Source of the DNA: Rhizobium acidisoli
GTDB taxonomy: Bacteria; Pseudomonadota; Alphaproteobacteria; Rhizobiales; Rhizobiaceae
DNA: 64,000 nt
Direction: 5' to 3'
Assembly: GCF_002531755.2 (NCBI RefSeq)
Contig: NZ_CP035000.1
Location: 310,001 to 374,000, forward strand
Shown: in pieces, positions 8,190 through 17,732 of the stretch
Position numbering within the stretch: position 1 is the stretch's first letter
Layout of the letters: every line of letters starts with the position of its first letter
Notes under the pieces: generated by a model
The model's input: the letters and a program-made list of their open reading frames with translations, nothing else
Told to the model about the DNA's origin: nothing
Database searches by the model: none
Program-made: the position numbers and the translations under genes

Positions 8190-9134
8190 ATGTCACCACT
8201 TGCTGAAAATCCAGGCTCTGCCATCGTCGCGGCCGTCATCGGTCTCGGCTCCATGGGGCTCGGGATGGCCCGGTCGATGAAGCGCGCCGGACTCGATGTC
8301 GTTGGATATGACATCACGCCGGCCGCGGTTGACCGCTTCATGGCCGATGGCGGACGAGGCGCGGCGACCCCGGCAGGCGCCGCGAAGGACGCTAACATCG
8401 TCGTCTCCGTCGTCGTCAACGGCGCCCAGACCGAGGCCGTGTTGTTCGGGCCGGAAGGCGTCGCGAACACGATGAAACCCGGGGCCGTCTTCATCTCCTC
8501 GGCAACCATGGATCCTGCCGTTGCCCGCGATCTGGCACGAAGGGTGGAGGCTCTCGGCCTGCACTATCTCGACGCGCCGATTTCAGGCGGCGCGGCCAAG
8601 GCTGCGCTGGGCCAGCTGACGATCATGGCGTCCGGCTCCGGGCAGGCTTTCGACACCGCTCGTCCGGGTCTCGACGCCATGGCCGGCAAGGTCTATGAGC
8701 TCGGCGACGCCGCCGGAGCAGGTGCCGCCTTCAAGATGATCAACCAGCTTCTCGCCGGCGTGCACATCGCGGCCGCCTGCGAGGCCATAACATTTGCCGC
8801 CAAACAAGGTCTCGACCTCGACAAGGTCTATGAGGTGATCACCGCCTCGGCAGGCAATTCGTGGATGTTCGAAAACCGTGTGCCGCATGTGCTGGTCGGA
8901 GACTATACACCGCTCAGCAGCATCGAGATTTTCGTCAAGGATCTCGGCATCGTCCAGGACATGGCCCGCTCCGAGCGTTATCCGGTGCCGCTGGCGGCCG
9001 CGGCGCTACAGATGTATCTCGCCGCCGCCGGCGCCGGCATGGGCCGTGATGATGATTCCTCGCTCGCGCGGCTCTACGCCAAGCTTTCCGGCGCGGAACT
9101 GCCCGGCCCCGGCAAAGAGCCGCAGACGCTTTAA
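8190..9134 (+). CDS. ltnD: L-threonate/D-erythronate-type dehydrogenase (beta-hydroxyacid dehydrogenase family)
   Basis: 314 residues of the 3-hydroxyisobutyrate dehydrogenase family. The NAD-binding motif VIGLGSMGLGMA (about residues 16-27), the substrate motif LDAPISGGAAKA (about 129-140) and the catalytic lysine in FKMINQLL (about residue 183) are in place. Its neighbours OtnI and OtnK identify it as the enzyme that oxidises a tetronate at C2 to 2-oxo-tetronate with NAD. Whether the substrate is L-threonate (LtnD) or D-erythronate cannot be settled from sequence reading. The start ATG is preceded by a GGAG-containing leader downstream of the operator array. Confidence 0.85.
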   Translation: MSPLAENPGSAIVAAVIGLGSMGLGMARSMKRAGLDVVGYDITPAAVDRFMADGGRGAATPAGAAKDANIVVSVVVNGAQTEAVLFGPEGVANTMKPGAVFISSATMDPAVARDLARRVEALGLHYLDAPISGGAAKAALGQLTIMASGSGQAFDTARPGLDAMAGKVYELGDAAGAGAAFKMINQLLAGVHIAAACEAITFAAKQGLDLDKVYEVITASAGNSWMFENRVPHVLVGDYTPLSSIEIFVKDLGIVQDMARSERYPVPLAAAALQMYLAAAGAGMGRDDDSSLARLYAKLSGAELPGPGKEPQTL

Positions 9135-9149
9135 AAAGGAAACGCCACC

Positions 9150-9926
9150 ATGCCGGTTTTCGCCGCCAACCTGACGATGATGTTCAACGAATGGACATTC
9201 CTCGACCGCTTCGACGCGGCAGCCGATGCCGGCTTTGCCGCCGTCGAATATCTCTTTCCCTATGAAGCTGCGCCAGAGGCAATCGCCGAAAGGCTTGCCC
9301 GCAACAATCTGCAGCAGGCCTTGTTCAACCTGCCGCCGGGCGACTGGGCGGCCGGCGAGCGCGGCATCGCGGCGCTTCCCGGACGGTTCGATGCGCTGAA
9401 AGCCGATGTCGAGCGCGCACTCGACTATGCAACGGCGACCGGCGTCAGGCGGTTGCACCTGATGGCAGGCATTGCCGACCCTCGTGACGAAGACGCCTCC
9501 TCATCGTACCGGCGCTCCGTCGCTTATGCTGCCGGGCGGCTTGCGGAAAAAGGCATCGATCTCGTGCTCGAGCCGATCAACGGGCGAAACATGCCGGGCT
9601 ATTTCCTCAACGACTTCGGCGCCGCCGAAACGCTGATTGCCGAATCCGGCCTGGCCAACCTGAAACTCCAGTTCGACATCTATCATCGTCAGATCATCCA
9701 CGGCGACGTGACGATGGCGTTGCGGCGCCTGCTGCCGATCACCGGCCATATCCAGATCGCCAGCGTGCCGTCCCGCAACGAGCCGGACGGGGAAGAGCTG
9801 AACTATTCCTATCTGTTCGGCGAAATCGACCGCCTGGGTTACGACGGTTTCATCGGCTGCGAATACATCCCGCGCGGCCACACACTGGACGGCCTCGGCT
9901 GGTTCAGACCTTTTGCACGGAGCTAG
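9150..9926 (+). CDS. otnI: 2-oxo-tetronate isomerase (hydroxypyruvate isomerase-like)
   Basis: 258 residues of the xylose-isomerase-like TIM barrel. It begins AANLTMMFNEWTFLDRFDAA, as hydroxypyruvate isomerases do. The metal-binding residues are visible in VLEPINGRN (Glu), LKLQFDIYHRQIIHGD (Asp, His), HIQIASVPSRNEPDGEE and FIGCEYIPRG (Glu). In this gene order it is OtnI, which converts 2-oxo-tetronate to 3-oxo-tetronate before phosphorylation. It starts 15 bases after the dehydrogenase stop behind AAAAGGAAA and is followed three bases later by the kinase. Confidence 0.87.
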   Translation: MPVFAANLTMMFNEWTFLDRFDAAADAGFAAVEYLFPYEAAPEAIAERLARNNLQQALFNLPPGDWAAGERGIAALPGRFDALKADVERALDYATATGVRRLHLMAGIADPRDEDASSSYRRSVAYAAGRLAEKGIDLVLEPINGRNMPGYFLNDFGAAETLIAESGLANLKLQFDIYHRQIIHGDVTMALRRLLPITGHIQIASVPSRNEPDGEELNYSYLFGEIDRLGYDGFIGCEYIPRGHTLDGLGWFRPFARS

Positions 9927-9929
9927 ACA

Positions 9930-11210
9930 ATGGCTATTTTGCTCGGATCAATCGCTGACGACTATACGGGCGCGTCCGACCTCGCCAACACGCTGACGAA
10001 GAACGGTCTGCGCACGGTGCAGACGGTCGGCATCCCCGATCCGTCGCTGGCGTTGCCGGATGTCGACGCCGTCGTCGTTTCCCTGAAAATCCGCTCTGTC
10101 CCGGCGGCGGAGGCCGTAACGGCTGCAGCCAGCGCCGAGCAATGGCTGCGCCGGCGAGGCGCCGGCCATGTGCTCTACAAGATCTGCTCGACCTTCGATT
10201 CCACCGATGCCGGCAATATCGGACCCGTCACCGAGGCATTGAGCCACGCTGCGGGCGGCGGCATCGTGCTGGTGACCCCCGCTTTCCCGGAAACGGGTCG
10301 CACCGTCTATCTCGGTCATCTCTTCGTCGGCGGACAGCCCTTGAACGAAAGCCCGCTCAAGGACCACCCCCTCAATCCGATGCACGATGCCAATCTCGTG
10401 CGGGTCCTCACCCGGCAATCGCATGGCGCCGTTGGGCTGATCGATCTCACGGCCATCGCCGCCGGACCCGCCGTCGTCAAAGCGAGGCTCGAGGCCCTGC
10501 GTGCGGGAGGCGTCACTGCTGCCATCGCCGATGCGATTTTCGAGCGGGATCTGGAAACGCTCGGCGAGATCGCATTGGAAACACCGGTGTCCACAGGCGC
10601 CTCCGGGCTCGGCCTCGGCCTTGCCCGCGCGCTCGTCCGCTCCGGCCGGATATCGTCCGGCGGCGCCGCGCCGGCGGATGCCATTCGCCCGGTCGGCGGA
10701 CTTTCAGCGATCGTTGCCGGCAGTTGTTCCAAGGCAACGCTGCGCCAGCTCGAGGTCGCCGAACGGTCGATGCCCGTGCTGCGGCTCGACCCGGAACGAC
10801 TGCTTGCCGGTTCGGATGAGATCGCCGCGGCGATTTCCTGGGCAGGAGACCGCATCGCCGCCGGCCCCGTCGTGATCGCCGCAAGCGCTGCACCCGAAAC
10901 CGTGGCCCGGCTGCAATCCCTTTATGGACGGGAGGCCTCCGGCCACGCGATCGAGACCGCAACCTCGATCATCACAGCCGAACTGGTGGCAAGAGGCGTG
11001 CGGCGGCTCGTGGTCGCAGGCGGCGAAACATCGGGCGCAGCGGTCGACAGGCTCGCCATTCCGGCATTTCTGATCGGACCGGAGATTGCCGCCGGCGTGC
11101 CGGTGCTACGCACGGTCGGCAATGCCCCGGGCGACATGCTCCTGGCTTTGAAATCAGGCAACTTCGGAGGCGAGGATTTCTTTGCGGCAGCGCTGGCGAT
11201 GATGCACTGA
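9930..11210 (+). CDS. otnK: 3-oxo-tetronate 4-kinase (four-carbon acid sugar kinase)
   Basis: 426 residues, two-domain DUF1537-type kinase. The N-terminal domain starts with the substrate-binding GSIADDYTGASDLAN. The C-terminal nucleotide-binding domain has the LSAIVAGSCSKATLRQLE and VVAGGETSGAAVDRL segments (about residues 252-269 and 350-364). The product is 3-oxo-tetronate 4-phosphate, the substrate of OtnC. It is separated from otnI by three bases, with a ribosome-binding site inside the otnI tail. This is the last gene of the plus-strand tetronate operon; a 450-base gap follows. Confidence 0.9.
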   Translation: MAILLGSIADDYTGASDLANTLTKNGLRTVQTVGIPDPSLALPDVDAVVVSLKIRSVPAAEAVTAAASAEQWLRRRGAGHVLYKICSTFDSTDAGNIGPVTEALSHAAGGGIVLVTPAFPETGRTVYLGHLFVGGQPLNESPLKDHPLNPMHDANLVRVLTRQSHGAVGLIDLTAIAAGPAVVKARLEALRAGGVTAAIADAIFERDLETLGEIALETPVSTGASGLGLGLARALVRSGRISSGGAAPADAIRPVGGLSAIVAGSCSKATLRQLEVAERSMPVLRLDPERLLAGSDEIAAAISWAGDRIAAGPVVIAASAAPETVARLQSLYGREASGHAIETATSIITAELVARGVRRLVVAGGETSGAAVDRLAIPAFLIGPEIAAGVPVLRTVGNAPGDMLLALKSGNFGGEDFFAAALAMMH

Positions 11211-11664
11211 CCTATCGCCAGCTTGTGCCGGCGAAACGGACCCGCCGGCACCGCCGATCTCCCGTCAGCACCGCGCCAGAACGCGCGGGAGTCGACCTCG
11301 TCATCTACCGCCTTCGGCAATGGCGTCCTTGCCATGCGCTGCCGCGTGCCGCCTGGAAACGGCAGACATAATCATCGAGCCCGCCGGCCTCCGCCCCGAA
11401 CAAAACATGAACAATACTGGCCAGCGCGCGGGCGATGCAAGCCTCAGAATATCGCGAAACGGTCAGATTCGGTATTTTGTGCCGCCATATGACGCCTTTC
11501 AGGAGAATCCGGCGCGGTGCAGGTGACACACTACGGTCACTGAAGGGCTCGGATCCCGGCAAATGCGAGGCCTTCCATAGAAGAGCGGGACAAAGATCTC
11601 GCCTGCGGGAACAGAATATTCTTCTTCACCGTGCTCCCATGGGGCCGAACACTGGGGAATTCAC
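11211..11664. other. Intergenic region, no gene supported
   Basis: Several short open frames occur on both strands but none has a convincing start or protein-like composition. A 10-bp palindrome AGAATATTCT at 11613-11622 precedes the HAD gene and could be part of its promoter region. I see no clear terminator after otnK. Confidence 0.5.
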
Positions 11665-12378
11665 GTGAGCAAGAGCCTTCCGGAATTCAAATATATGACA
11701 TTCGATGTCGTCGGCACGCTCATCGACTTCGAGAGTGGCCTCAAGGCCTGCCTCGCCGAGATCGCCGCTGAGGCAGGTACGACCGTCGACGGCGAGCAGG
11801 CGCTGACCCTCTACCGCACAGCCCGCTATGCCGAGGATGCCGATCTCTTTCCCGACGACCTCGTGCGCGTCTACCTCGCGATCGCGCCGAAGCTCGGCCT
11901 ACCCGCCGATCAAAAATATGGCGAGCGGTTGCGGGACTCGGCGAAGAACTGGAAGGGTTTTGCAGACAGCGCCGCAGCGCTGGCCAGACTTGCGAAGGAT
12001 TACCGCCTTGTCGCGATGACCAATGCCCGCCGTTGGGCATTCGATTTGTTCGAGAAGGAACTCGGCAATCCCTTTTATGCCACCTTCACGGCCGACGATA
12101 CCGGCACCGAAAAACCCGACCCCGAATTCTTCGAGGCGGTCTTTGCCTATGTTGCCGCGCAAGGCCATTCGAAGGACGACATCCTGCATGTCGCCCAGAG
12201 CCAGTACCACGATATCGGGATTTCCAGGGAACTCGGGCTGGCCAATTGCTGGATCGAGCGGCGACATGCCCAGAAGGGTTACGGCGGCACGATCGAGCCG
12301 GCCGAGTTCACCAAACCCGATTACCATTTCACGTCCATGGCAGGCCTTACGGATGCCGTGGCTGCTGCACGCGCCTGA
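11665..12378 (+). CDS. HAD-superfamily hydrolase, haloacid dehalogenase-like
   Basis: 237 residues with a GTG start. Motif I is YMTFDVVGTLIDFES with the nucleophilic Asp. Motif II is MTNARRWAFDL, the motif III lysine is in TEKPDPEFFEAV, and motif IV is HVAQSQYHDIGISRELGL. The arrangement is that of type II haloacid dehalogenase-like proteins (subfamily IA), but many relatives are phosphatases of small metabolites, and the motif I residue after Asp-x is Val-Gly rather than the usual Tyr/Phe-Gly. It leads the ABC-transporter operon, so a role in processing the imported compound is inferred. Confidence 0.75.
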   Translation: MSKSLPEFKYMTFDVVGTLIDFESGLKACLAEIAAEAGTTVDGEQALTLYRTARYAEDADLFPDDLVRVYLAIAPKLGLPADQKYGERLRDSAKNWKGFADSAAALARLAKDYRLVAMTNARRWAFDLFEKELGNPFYATFTADDTGTEKPDPEFFEAVFAYVAAQGHSKDDILHVAQSQYHDIGISRELGLANCWIERRHAQKGYGGTIEPAEFTKPDYHFTSMAGLTDAVAAARA

Positions 12379-12441
12379 TTTTAAAACCGGGTCGGGCCTG
12401 CCCGAAACGGGCAGCCCGCCACAGAAGAAAAGGGGAATGAG

Positions 12442-14052
12442 ATGAACAGCAAGATTACCAACTGGACCAGCTCCGACGACGCCATGATCGAAACCGCCAT
12501 CCGTCGTGGCGCGACCCGTCGCGAGCTGCTGCATATGATGCTGGCGGGCGGTGTGGCCATGTCCGCCGGCGGCCTTGTGCTCGGCCGCGCCGGCAAGGCG
12601 CTTGCGGCGACGCCGGTTTCCGGCGGTTCGCTCAAGGCAGCCGGCTGGTCGTCCTCGACGGCCGATACGCTCGACCCCGCCAAGGCTTCGCTCTCCACCG
12701 ATTATGTCCGGTGCTGCTCCTTCTATAACCGCCTCACCATCCTCGACCAGAGCGGCAAGCCGCAGATGGAGCTTGCCGACGCGATCGAGTCCAAGGATGC
12801 GAAGACCTGGATGGTAAAGCTGAAGAGCGGCGTCACATTTCATGACGGCAAGCCGCTGACATCAGACGACGTGGTCTTCTCACTGAAGCGCCATCTCGAC
12901 CCCGCGGTCGGCTCGAAGGTCGCCAAGATCGCCGCCCAGATGACGGGCTTCAAGGCAGTCGACAAACAGACCGTCGAGATCACGCTCGCCAGCGCAAACG
13001 CCGACTTGCCGACCATCCTGGCGATACACCACTTCATGATCGTTGCCGACGGGACGACCGATTTTTCGAAGGCGAACGGCACCGGTGCTTTCGTCAAGGA
13101 AGTCTTCGAACCCGGCGTGCGCTCGGTCGGCATCAAGAACAAGAACTACTGGAAATCAGGCCCGAACGTCGATTCCTTCGAATATTTCGCGATCAGCGAC
13201 GACAATGCCCGCGTCAACGCGCTGCTTGCCGGCGACATCCATCTCGCAGCCTCGATCAATCCGCGCTCGATGCGCCTGATCGAAGCTCAGGGCGACGGGT
13301 TTACCTTGTCGAAGACGACCTCCGGCAACTATACCAACCTCAATATGCGGATGGATATGGAGCCCGGCAACAAGCGGGACTTCATCGAAGGCATGAAATA
13401 CCTCGTCAACCGGGAACAGATCGTCAAGTCGGCGCTGCGCGGTCTCGGCGAGGTTGGCAATGACCAACCCATTTCACCGGCGAACTTCTATCATGATGCG
13501 GACTTGAAAGCGCGGAGCTTCGATCCCGAAAAGGCAAAGTTCCACTTCGAAAAGGCAGGCGTCCTCGGCCAATCGATTCCGATCATCGCTTCGGATGCGG
13601 CGAACTCGTCGATCGACATGGCCATGATCATCCAGGCCGCCGGCGCGGAAATCGGCATGAAACTCGATGTCCAGCGGGTACCGTCCGACGGCTACTGGGA
13701 CAACTACTGGCTCAAAGCGCCGATCCACTTCGGTAATATCAACCCGCGGCCAACCCCTGACATCCTGTTTTCCCTGCTCTACTCCTCGGATGCTCCGTGG
13801 AACGAAAGCCAATACAAATCAGAGAAGTTCGACAAGATGCTGATCGAGGCGCGCGGTATGCTCGACCAGGAGAAGCGCAAGGCGATCTACAACGAGATGC
13901 AGGTTATGGTCGCTCAGGAAGCCGGCACCATCATTCCGGCCTATCTGTCGAATGTCGATGCCACAACGGCCAAGCTCAAGGGCTTGCTACCCAGCACGCT
14001 TGGCGGCCAGATGGGATACGCGTTCGCTGAATATGTCTGGCTCGAAGCCTGA
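12442..14052 (+). CDS. ABC transporter substrate-binding protein, peptide/opine type (family 5)
   Basis: 536 residues. A long N-region with twin arginines (ATRRELLHMMLAGGVAMSAGG, about residues 24-44) ahead of an Ala-rich cleavage site suggests Tat export to the periplasm. The mature protein follows the DppA/OppA plan (ADTLDPAKASLSTDYV, about 74-89; SGVTFHDGKPLTSDDVVFSLKR, about 130-151). The GGGGA-containing ribosome-binding site gives a firm start. It precedes two permeases and a double ATPase in one operon. The ligand cannot be told from sequence; family members bind peptides, opines, sugar acids or glycosides. Confidence 0.85.
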   Translation: MNSKITNWTSSDDAMIETAIRRGATRRELLHMMLAGGVAMSAGGLVLGRAGKALAATPVSGGSLKAAGWSSSTADTLDPAKASLSTDYVRCCSFYNRLTILDQSGKPQMELADAIESKDAKTWMVKLKSGVTFHDGKPLTSDDVVFSLKRHLDPAVGSKVAKIAAQMTGFKAVDKQTVEITLASANADLPTILAIHHFMIVADGTTDFSKANGTGAFVKEVFEPGVRSVGIKNKNYWKSGPNVDSFEYFAISDDNARVNALLAGDIHLAASINPRSMRLIEAQGDGFTLSKTTSGNYTNLNMRMDMEPGNKRDFIEGMKYLVNREQIVKSALRGLGEVGNDQPISPANFYHDADLKARSFDPEKAKFHFEKAGVLGQSIPIIASDAANSSIDMAMIIQAAGAEIGMKLDVQRVPSDGYWDNYWLKAPIHFGNINPRPTPDILFSLLYSSDAPWNESQYKSEKFDKMLIEARGMLDQEKRKAIYNEMQVMVAQEAGTIIPAYLSNVDATTAKLKGLLPSTLGGQMGYAFAEYVWLEA

Positions 14053-14139
14053 CAGGCATAGGGGCCGGGGCTGCAGTTGCGCCCCCGGCCCCTCCATCGG
14101 ATTGGTCAAACTCAACTCGAACGCCAAAGGGAGCCGCGC

Positions 14140-15090
14140 GTGAACAACCAGGTCTTATCCCTTGTGCTGGGCAGATTGCTCATCGCCCTGATCACCCTGG
14201 TGATCGTCTCCTTCGCCGTGTTCTTCGCGACAACGCTGCTGCCGGGAGACACGGCGGCGATCCTGCTTGGCCAGGCGGCGACGCCGGAAGCCGTCGCAGG
14301 TCTTCGCCAGGCCATGCATCTCGACGAGCCGGCGCTCTTTCGTTTCCTGCGCTGGTCCGTCGGGCTGCTGCAGGGCGACCTTGGCACGTCCTATGCCAAC
14401 CAGATGCCGATCGCCGAGCTTATTGCCGGCCGCTTCGTCAACACGCTGAAACTCGCCGGCGTTACCGCGCTCTTCTCGGTGCCGATTGCGCTGACGCTCG
14501 GTATCACCGCGGCGATGCTGCGCGGCACTCTTTACGACCGGATCGTCACCGTGATCACCATCGGCGTCATCTCCGTGCCGGAGTTCATGGTCGCCACCTC
14601 CGCCGCGCTGATCTTCGCCGTCTATCTGAAATGGCTGCCGGCGCTGTCTTTCGCCAATGAAATCCACAGCCTGGCCGACATGTTGCGCGTCTATGCGATG
14701 CCGGTGATCACCCTCACCTTCGTCGTCTCGGCGCAGATGATCCGCATGACGCGCGCGGCCGTCATCGAGACGCTCAACACACCCTATGTCGAAATGGCGT
14801 TGCTCAAGGGAGCCTCCTGGCCGCGCATCGTCTTTCGCCATGCGCTGCCCAATGCGCTCGGCCCGATCGTCAACGCCGTTGCACTTTCCCTGTCTTATCT
14901 GCTCGGAGGCGTCATCATCGTCGAGACCATTTTCAATTATCCCGGTATCGCCAAGCTGATGCTGGATGCCGTAGCCACCCGCGACCTGCCGCTGATCCAG
15001 AGCTGCGCGATGATCTTCTGCCTAGGCTATCTGCTCCTGATCACCATCGCCGATATCATCGCCATCCTTTCCAATCCGAGGCTCCGATGA
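14140..15090 (+). CDS. ABC transporter permease, DppB type
   Basis: 316 residues from the GTG at 14140, preceded by AAGGGAG; the in-frame ATG at 14077 would add 21 residues unlike any permease and has no binding site. There are six membrane spans, with the classic N-terminal LLIALITLVIVSFAVFF span, GDLGTSYANQMPI periplasmic loop and an EAA-type loop (YVEMALLKGASWPRIVFRHALPNA, about residues 207-230). Its stop overlaps the next permease start by four bases, so translation is probably coupled. Confidence 0.87.
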   Translation: MNNQVLSLVLGRLLIALITLVIVSFAVFFATTLLPGDTAAILLGQAATPEAVAGLRQAMHLDEPALFRFLRWSVGLLQGDLGTSYANQMPIAELIAGRFVNTLKLAGVTALFSVPIALTLGITAAMLRGTLYDRIVTVITIGVISVPEFMVATSAALIFAVYLKWLPALSFANEIHSLADMLRVYAMPVITLTFVVSAQMIRMTRAAVIETLNTPYVEMALLKGASWPRIVFRHALPNALGPIVNAVALSLSYLLGGVIIVETIFNYPGIAKLMLDAVATRDLPLIQSCAMIFCLGYLLLITIADIIAILSNPRLR

Positions 15091-15953
15091 CTATGAGCAC
15101 ATCCGAAACCACGTCCCGCCGGCTGTCCGGAACCTCGTTTGGCTATCGCTTCAACATCGTCGGAGCAATCGGGCTTGCCGTCATCCTCGCCTGGGCGCTC
15201 GTCGCGATCTTCGCGCCGTTGATCATCCCCTACCCCGTCGGCGAGATCGTCGATCTCGACTATTTCGGCCCGATGAGCCGGCAACTCTGGCTCGGCTCCG
15301 ACTATCTCGGTCGCGACATGCTCTCGCGGATTCTGATGGGCGCGCGCTACACGGTCGGCATCTCGCTGGCGGCGGTGACGATCGCCTGTTTCAGCGGCGT
15401 CGTGCTCGGCATGATCGCCGCGGTCGCCGGCGGTTGGCCGGACACGATCCTCAGCCGCTTCCTCGACGCCCTCAATTCCATCCCGAGCAAGCTGTTCGGC
15501 CTGGTCGTGGTCGCCGCCATCGGTTCCTCGGTCCCGGTTCTGGTCCTGACGCTGTCGGTGATCTACATCCCCGGCGCCTACCGCTTCGCCCGGGCGCTCG
15601 CCGTCAACATCAATGCGATGGATTTCATCACGGTGGCGCGCATCCGCGGCGAAAGCACGCTCTATCTCATTCGCTCGGAAATCCTGCCCAACATTGTCGG
15701 GCCGGTGCTTGCCGATCTCGGAATCCGCTTCGTCTTCATCGTTCTGCTCCTTTCCGGGCTTTCCTTCCTGGGCCTTGGCGTTCAGCCGCCCTATGCCGAC
15801 TGGGGTGCGCTCGTGCGCGAGAATATCGGCGGGCTGCCGTTCGGCGCGCCGGCGGTGATGTTTCCCTCACTTGCGATCGCCAGCCTGACGATCAGCGTCA
15901 ATCTGCTGATAGACAACCTGCCGCAGAAGATTCGCGACCGGAGCGTGTCATGA
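15087..15953 (+). CDS. ABC transporter permease, DppC type
   Basis: 288 residues. After a short polar N-terminus there is a first span (IGLAVILAWALVAIFAPLI), the DppC signature LGSDYLGRDMLSRILMGAR (about residues 71-89) and the EAA loop (DFITVARIRGESTLYLIRSEILPN). It overlaps both its upstream and downstream neighbours by four bases (ATGA), a tight translational unit with the ATPase. Confidence 0.87.
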   Translation: MTMSTSETTSRRLSGTSFGYRFNIVGAIGLAVILAWALVAIFAPLIIPYPVGEIVDLDYFGPMSRQLWLGSDYLGRDMLSRILMGARYTVGISLAAVTIACFSGVVLGMIAAVAGGWPDTILSRFLDALNSIPSKLFGLVVVAAIGSSVPVLVLTLSVIYIPGAYRFARALAVNINAMDFITVARIRGESTLYLIRSEILPNIVGPVLADLGIRFVFIVLLLSGLSFLGLGVQPPYADWGALVRENIGGLPFGAPAVMFPSLAIASLTISVNLLIDNLPQKIRDRSVS

Positions 15954-17605
15954 GCAATTTCATTGAAATCCGCGACCTGAAGATCGAGGCCACCACCGAT
16001 TCCGGCCGGCGCGTCGAAATCATCAAGGGTGTCAGCCTCGACGTTGCCGAGGGCGAGATCGTCGCGCTGATCGGCGAGAGCGGCTCGGGCAAGACAACCA
16101 TCGCCCTGACCCTGATGGGCCATACCCGTGCGGGCTGCCGCATCACCGGCGGCAGCGTTTCGGTCGGCGGCAAGGACATGGTCACCCTCCGCGAGAAGCA
16201 GCGCGCCAAGGTGCGCGGCACCGAAGTCGCCTATGTCCCGCAATCAGCCGCAGCCGCGTTCAACCCGGCCATATCAATCATGGACCAGGTGATCGAAGTC
16301 ACCCGTATTCATCAGCTGATGTCGCCGGAGGAGGCGCGCGCCCGGGCGGTCGAACTCTTCCGGGCGCTGTCGCTGCCGGAACCCGAGACGATCGGCAGCC
16401 GTTACCCGCATCAGGTTTCCGGCGGCCAGCTGCAGCGCCTGGCAGCCGCCATGGCGCTGATCGGCGATCCGACCCTAGTTATCTTCGACGAGCCGACGAC
16501 GGCGCTCGATGTGACGACCCAGATCGAAGTGCTGCGCGCTTTCAAGTCGGTCATGAAGAAGGGCGGCATATCAGGCGTCTATGTCTCGCACGATCTCGCC
16601 GTCGTCGCGCAGATCGCCGACCGCATCGTCGTGCTGAAAGGCGGGGAAACCCAGGAAATCGGCACCACCAATGAAATCCTCAACAATGCGAAGCATCCCT
16701 ATACCAGAGAGTTGCTCGCAGCCTTTGAGCCGAAATCGCGCGGTGCGGCAGGACTGGCCACAAGTGCGACGGCGCCGCTTCTGAAGATCGAAGATCTCGT
16801 CGCGGGTTACGGACAGCGCCAGGCCGACGGCTTGCCCCTCATTCGCGCGGTCGAGCACGTCAGCCTGAAGGTGGAGAAAGGGCGAAATCTCGGCATTATC
16901 GGCGAATCCGGTTGCGGCAAGTCCACACTTGCCCGCACCATCGCCGGCATCCTGCCGGCGGCAATCGGCAAGATCGTCTTCGACGGCACGGAACTGCGCC
17001 GCAACGCCCGCGAGCGTTCGCGCGACCAGTTGCGCGAGATGCAGATCGTCTTTCAATATGCCGATACCGCTCTCAACCCGGCAAAATCAGTCGAGGACAT
17101 TCTCGCCAGGCCCCTGGTTTTCTACCATCGCATGGATCGGCAGGCGCGAAATGCCCGGATCGATCAACTGCTCGACATGGTGCGCCTGCCCCGCAGCCTG
17201 CGCCATCGCCGGCCCGGAGAACTCTCCGGCGGGCAGAAGCAGCGCGTCAATTTCGCCCGGGCGCTCGCCGCCGATCCGAAGCTGATCCTCTGCGACGAGA
17301 TTACCTCGGCGCTCGACACGGTGGTTGCCGCCGCGGTCATCGACCTGCTCAAGGAATTGCAGCGCGAACTCGGCCTCTCCTACATCTTCATCAGCCACGA
17401 CCTCTCGGTGGTGGAGGCGATCTGCGACGAGATCGTCGTGATGTATGGCGGCCGGAAAGTCGAGGAAATCACACCCTCGACGGTGAAGGCGCCGACGCAC
17501 CCCTATTCGCAATTGCTCTTCTCCTCGGTGCCGACGCTTGATCCGGCCTGGCTCGACGGTCTCCAGCAGGATCCTGAACTGGTGCGGGCCTATTGTCGGC
17601 AATAA
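15950..17605 (+). CDS. Fused double ATP-binding subunit of peptide/opine ABC importer (DppD-DppF type)
   Basis: 551 residues from the ATG at 15950, which overlaps the permease stop; upstream readings in this frame run through the permease gene and are not coding. Two complete ATPase domains are present. The first has Walker A GESGSGKTT, signature VSGGQLQRL and Walker B LVIFDEPTTALD. The second has Walker A GESGCGKST (about residue 322), signature LSGGQKQRV and Walker B LILCDEITSALD. Each domain ends with the oligopeptide-transporter extension that includes HPYTRELLAAF and HPYSQLLFSS. One protein therefore supplies both nucleotide sites of the importer. Confidence 0.9.
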   Translation: MSNFIEIRDLKIEATTDSGRRVEIIKGVSLDVAEGEIVALIGESGSGKTTIALTLMGHTRAGCRITGGSVSVGGKDMVTLREKQRAKVRGTEVAYVPQSAAAAFNPAISIMDQVIEVTRIHQLMSPEEARARAVELFRALSLPEPETIGSRYPHQVSGGQLQRLAAAMALIGDPTLVIFDEPTTALDVTTQIEVLRAFKSVMKKGGISGVYVSHDLAVVAQIADRIVVLKGGETQEIGTTNEILNNAKHPYTRELLAAFEPKSRGAAGLATSATAPLLKIEDLVAGYGQRQADGLPLIRAVEHVSLKVEKGRNLGIIGESGCGKSTLARTIAGILPAAIGKIVFDGTELRRNARERSRDQLREMQIVFQYADTALNPAKSVEDILARPLVFYHRMDRQARNARIDQLLDMVRLPRSLRHRRPGELSGGQKQRVNFARALAADPKLILCDEITSALDTVVAAAVIDLLKELQRELGLSYIFISHDLSVVEAICDEIVVMYGGRKVEEITPSTVKAPTHPYSQLLFSSVPTLDPAWLDGLQQDPELVRAYCRQ

Positions 17606-17643
17606 GGGTCGCCATCGCGACCGTTTGTCCGGCAACGTTCCGC

Positions 17644-17674
17644 CCGGGAATCACGTAAAAACAAAATGTTAGAG
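17644..17674. repeat. RIME-like intergenic repeat, copy 1 (core)
   Basis: The stretch between the ATPase and the oxidoreductase shares CCGGGAAT, GTAAAAACA and TTAGAG blocks, in the same order, with the reverse complement of 19098-19127. Such mosaic palindromic elements (RIME) are common between rhizobial genes. Confidence 0.5.
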
Positions 17675-17732
17675 AGGTTCTGCGCTTCGGCGAAAGCTGA
17701 ACCGCTCTGGAGTATGAAACGGAGACAACGCC

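Noticed and set aside
15434..15949. Upstream extension of the double ATPase frame
   Set aside because: Runs through the permease gene in another frame; the ATG at 15950 overlapping the permease stop is the natural start.
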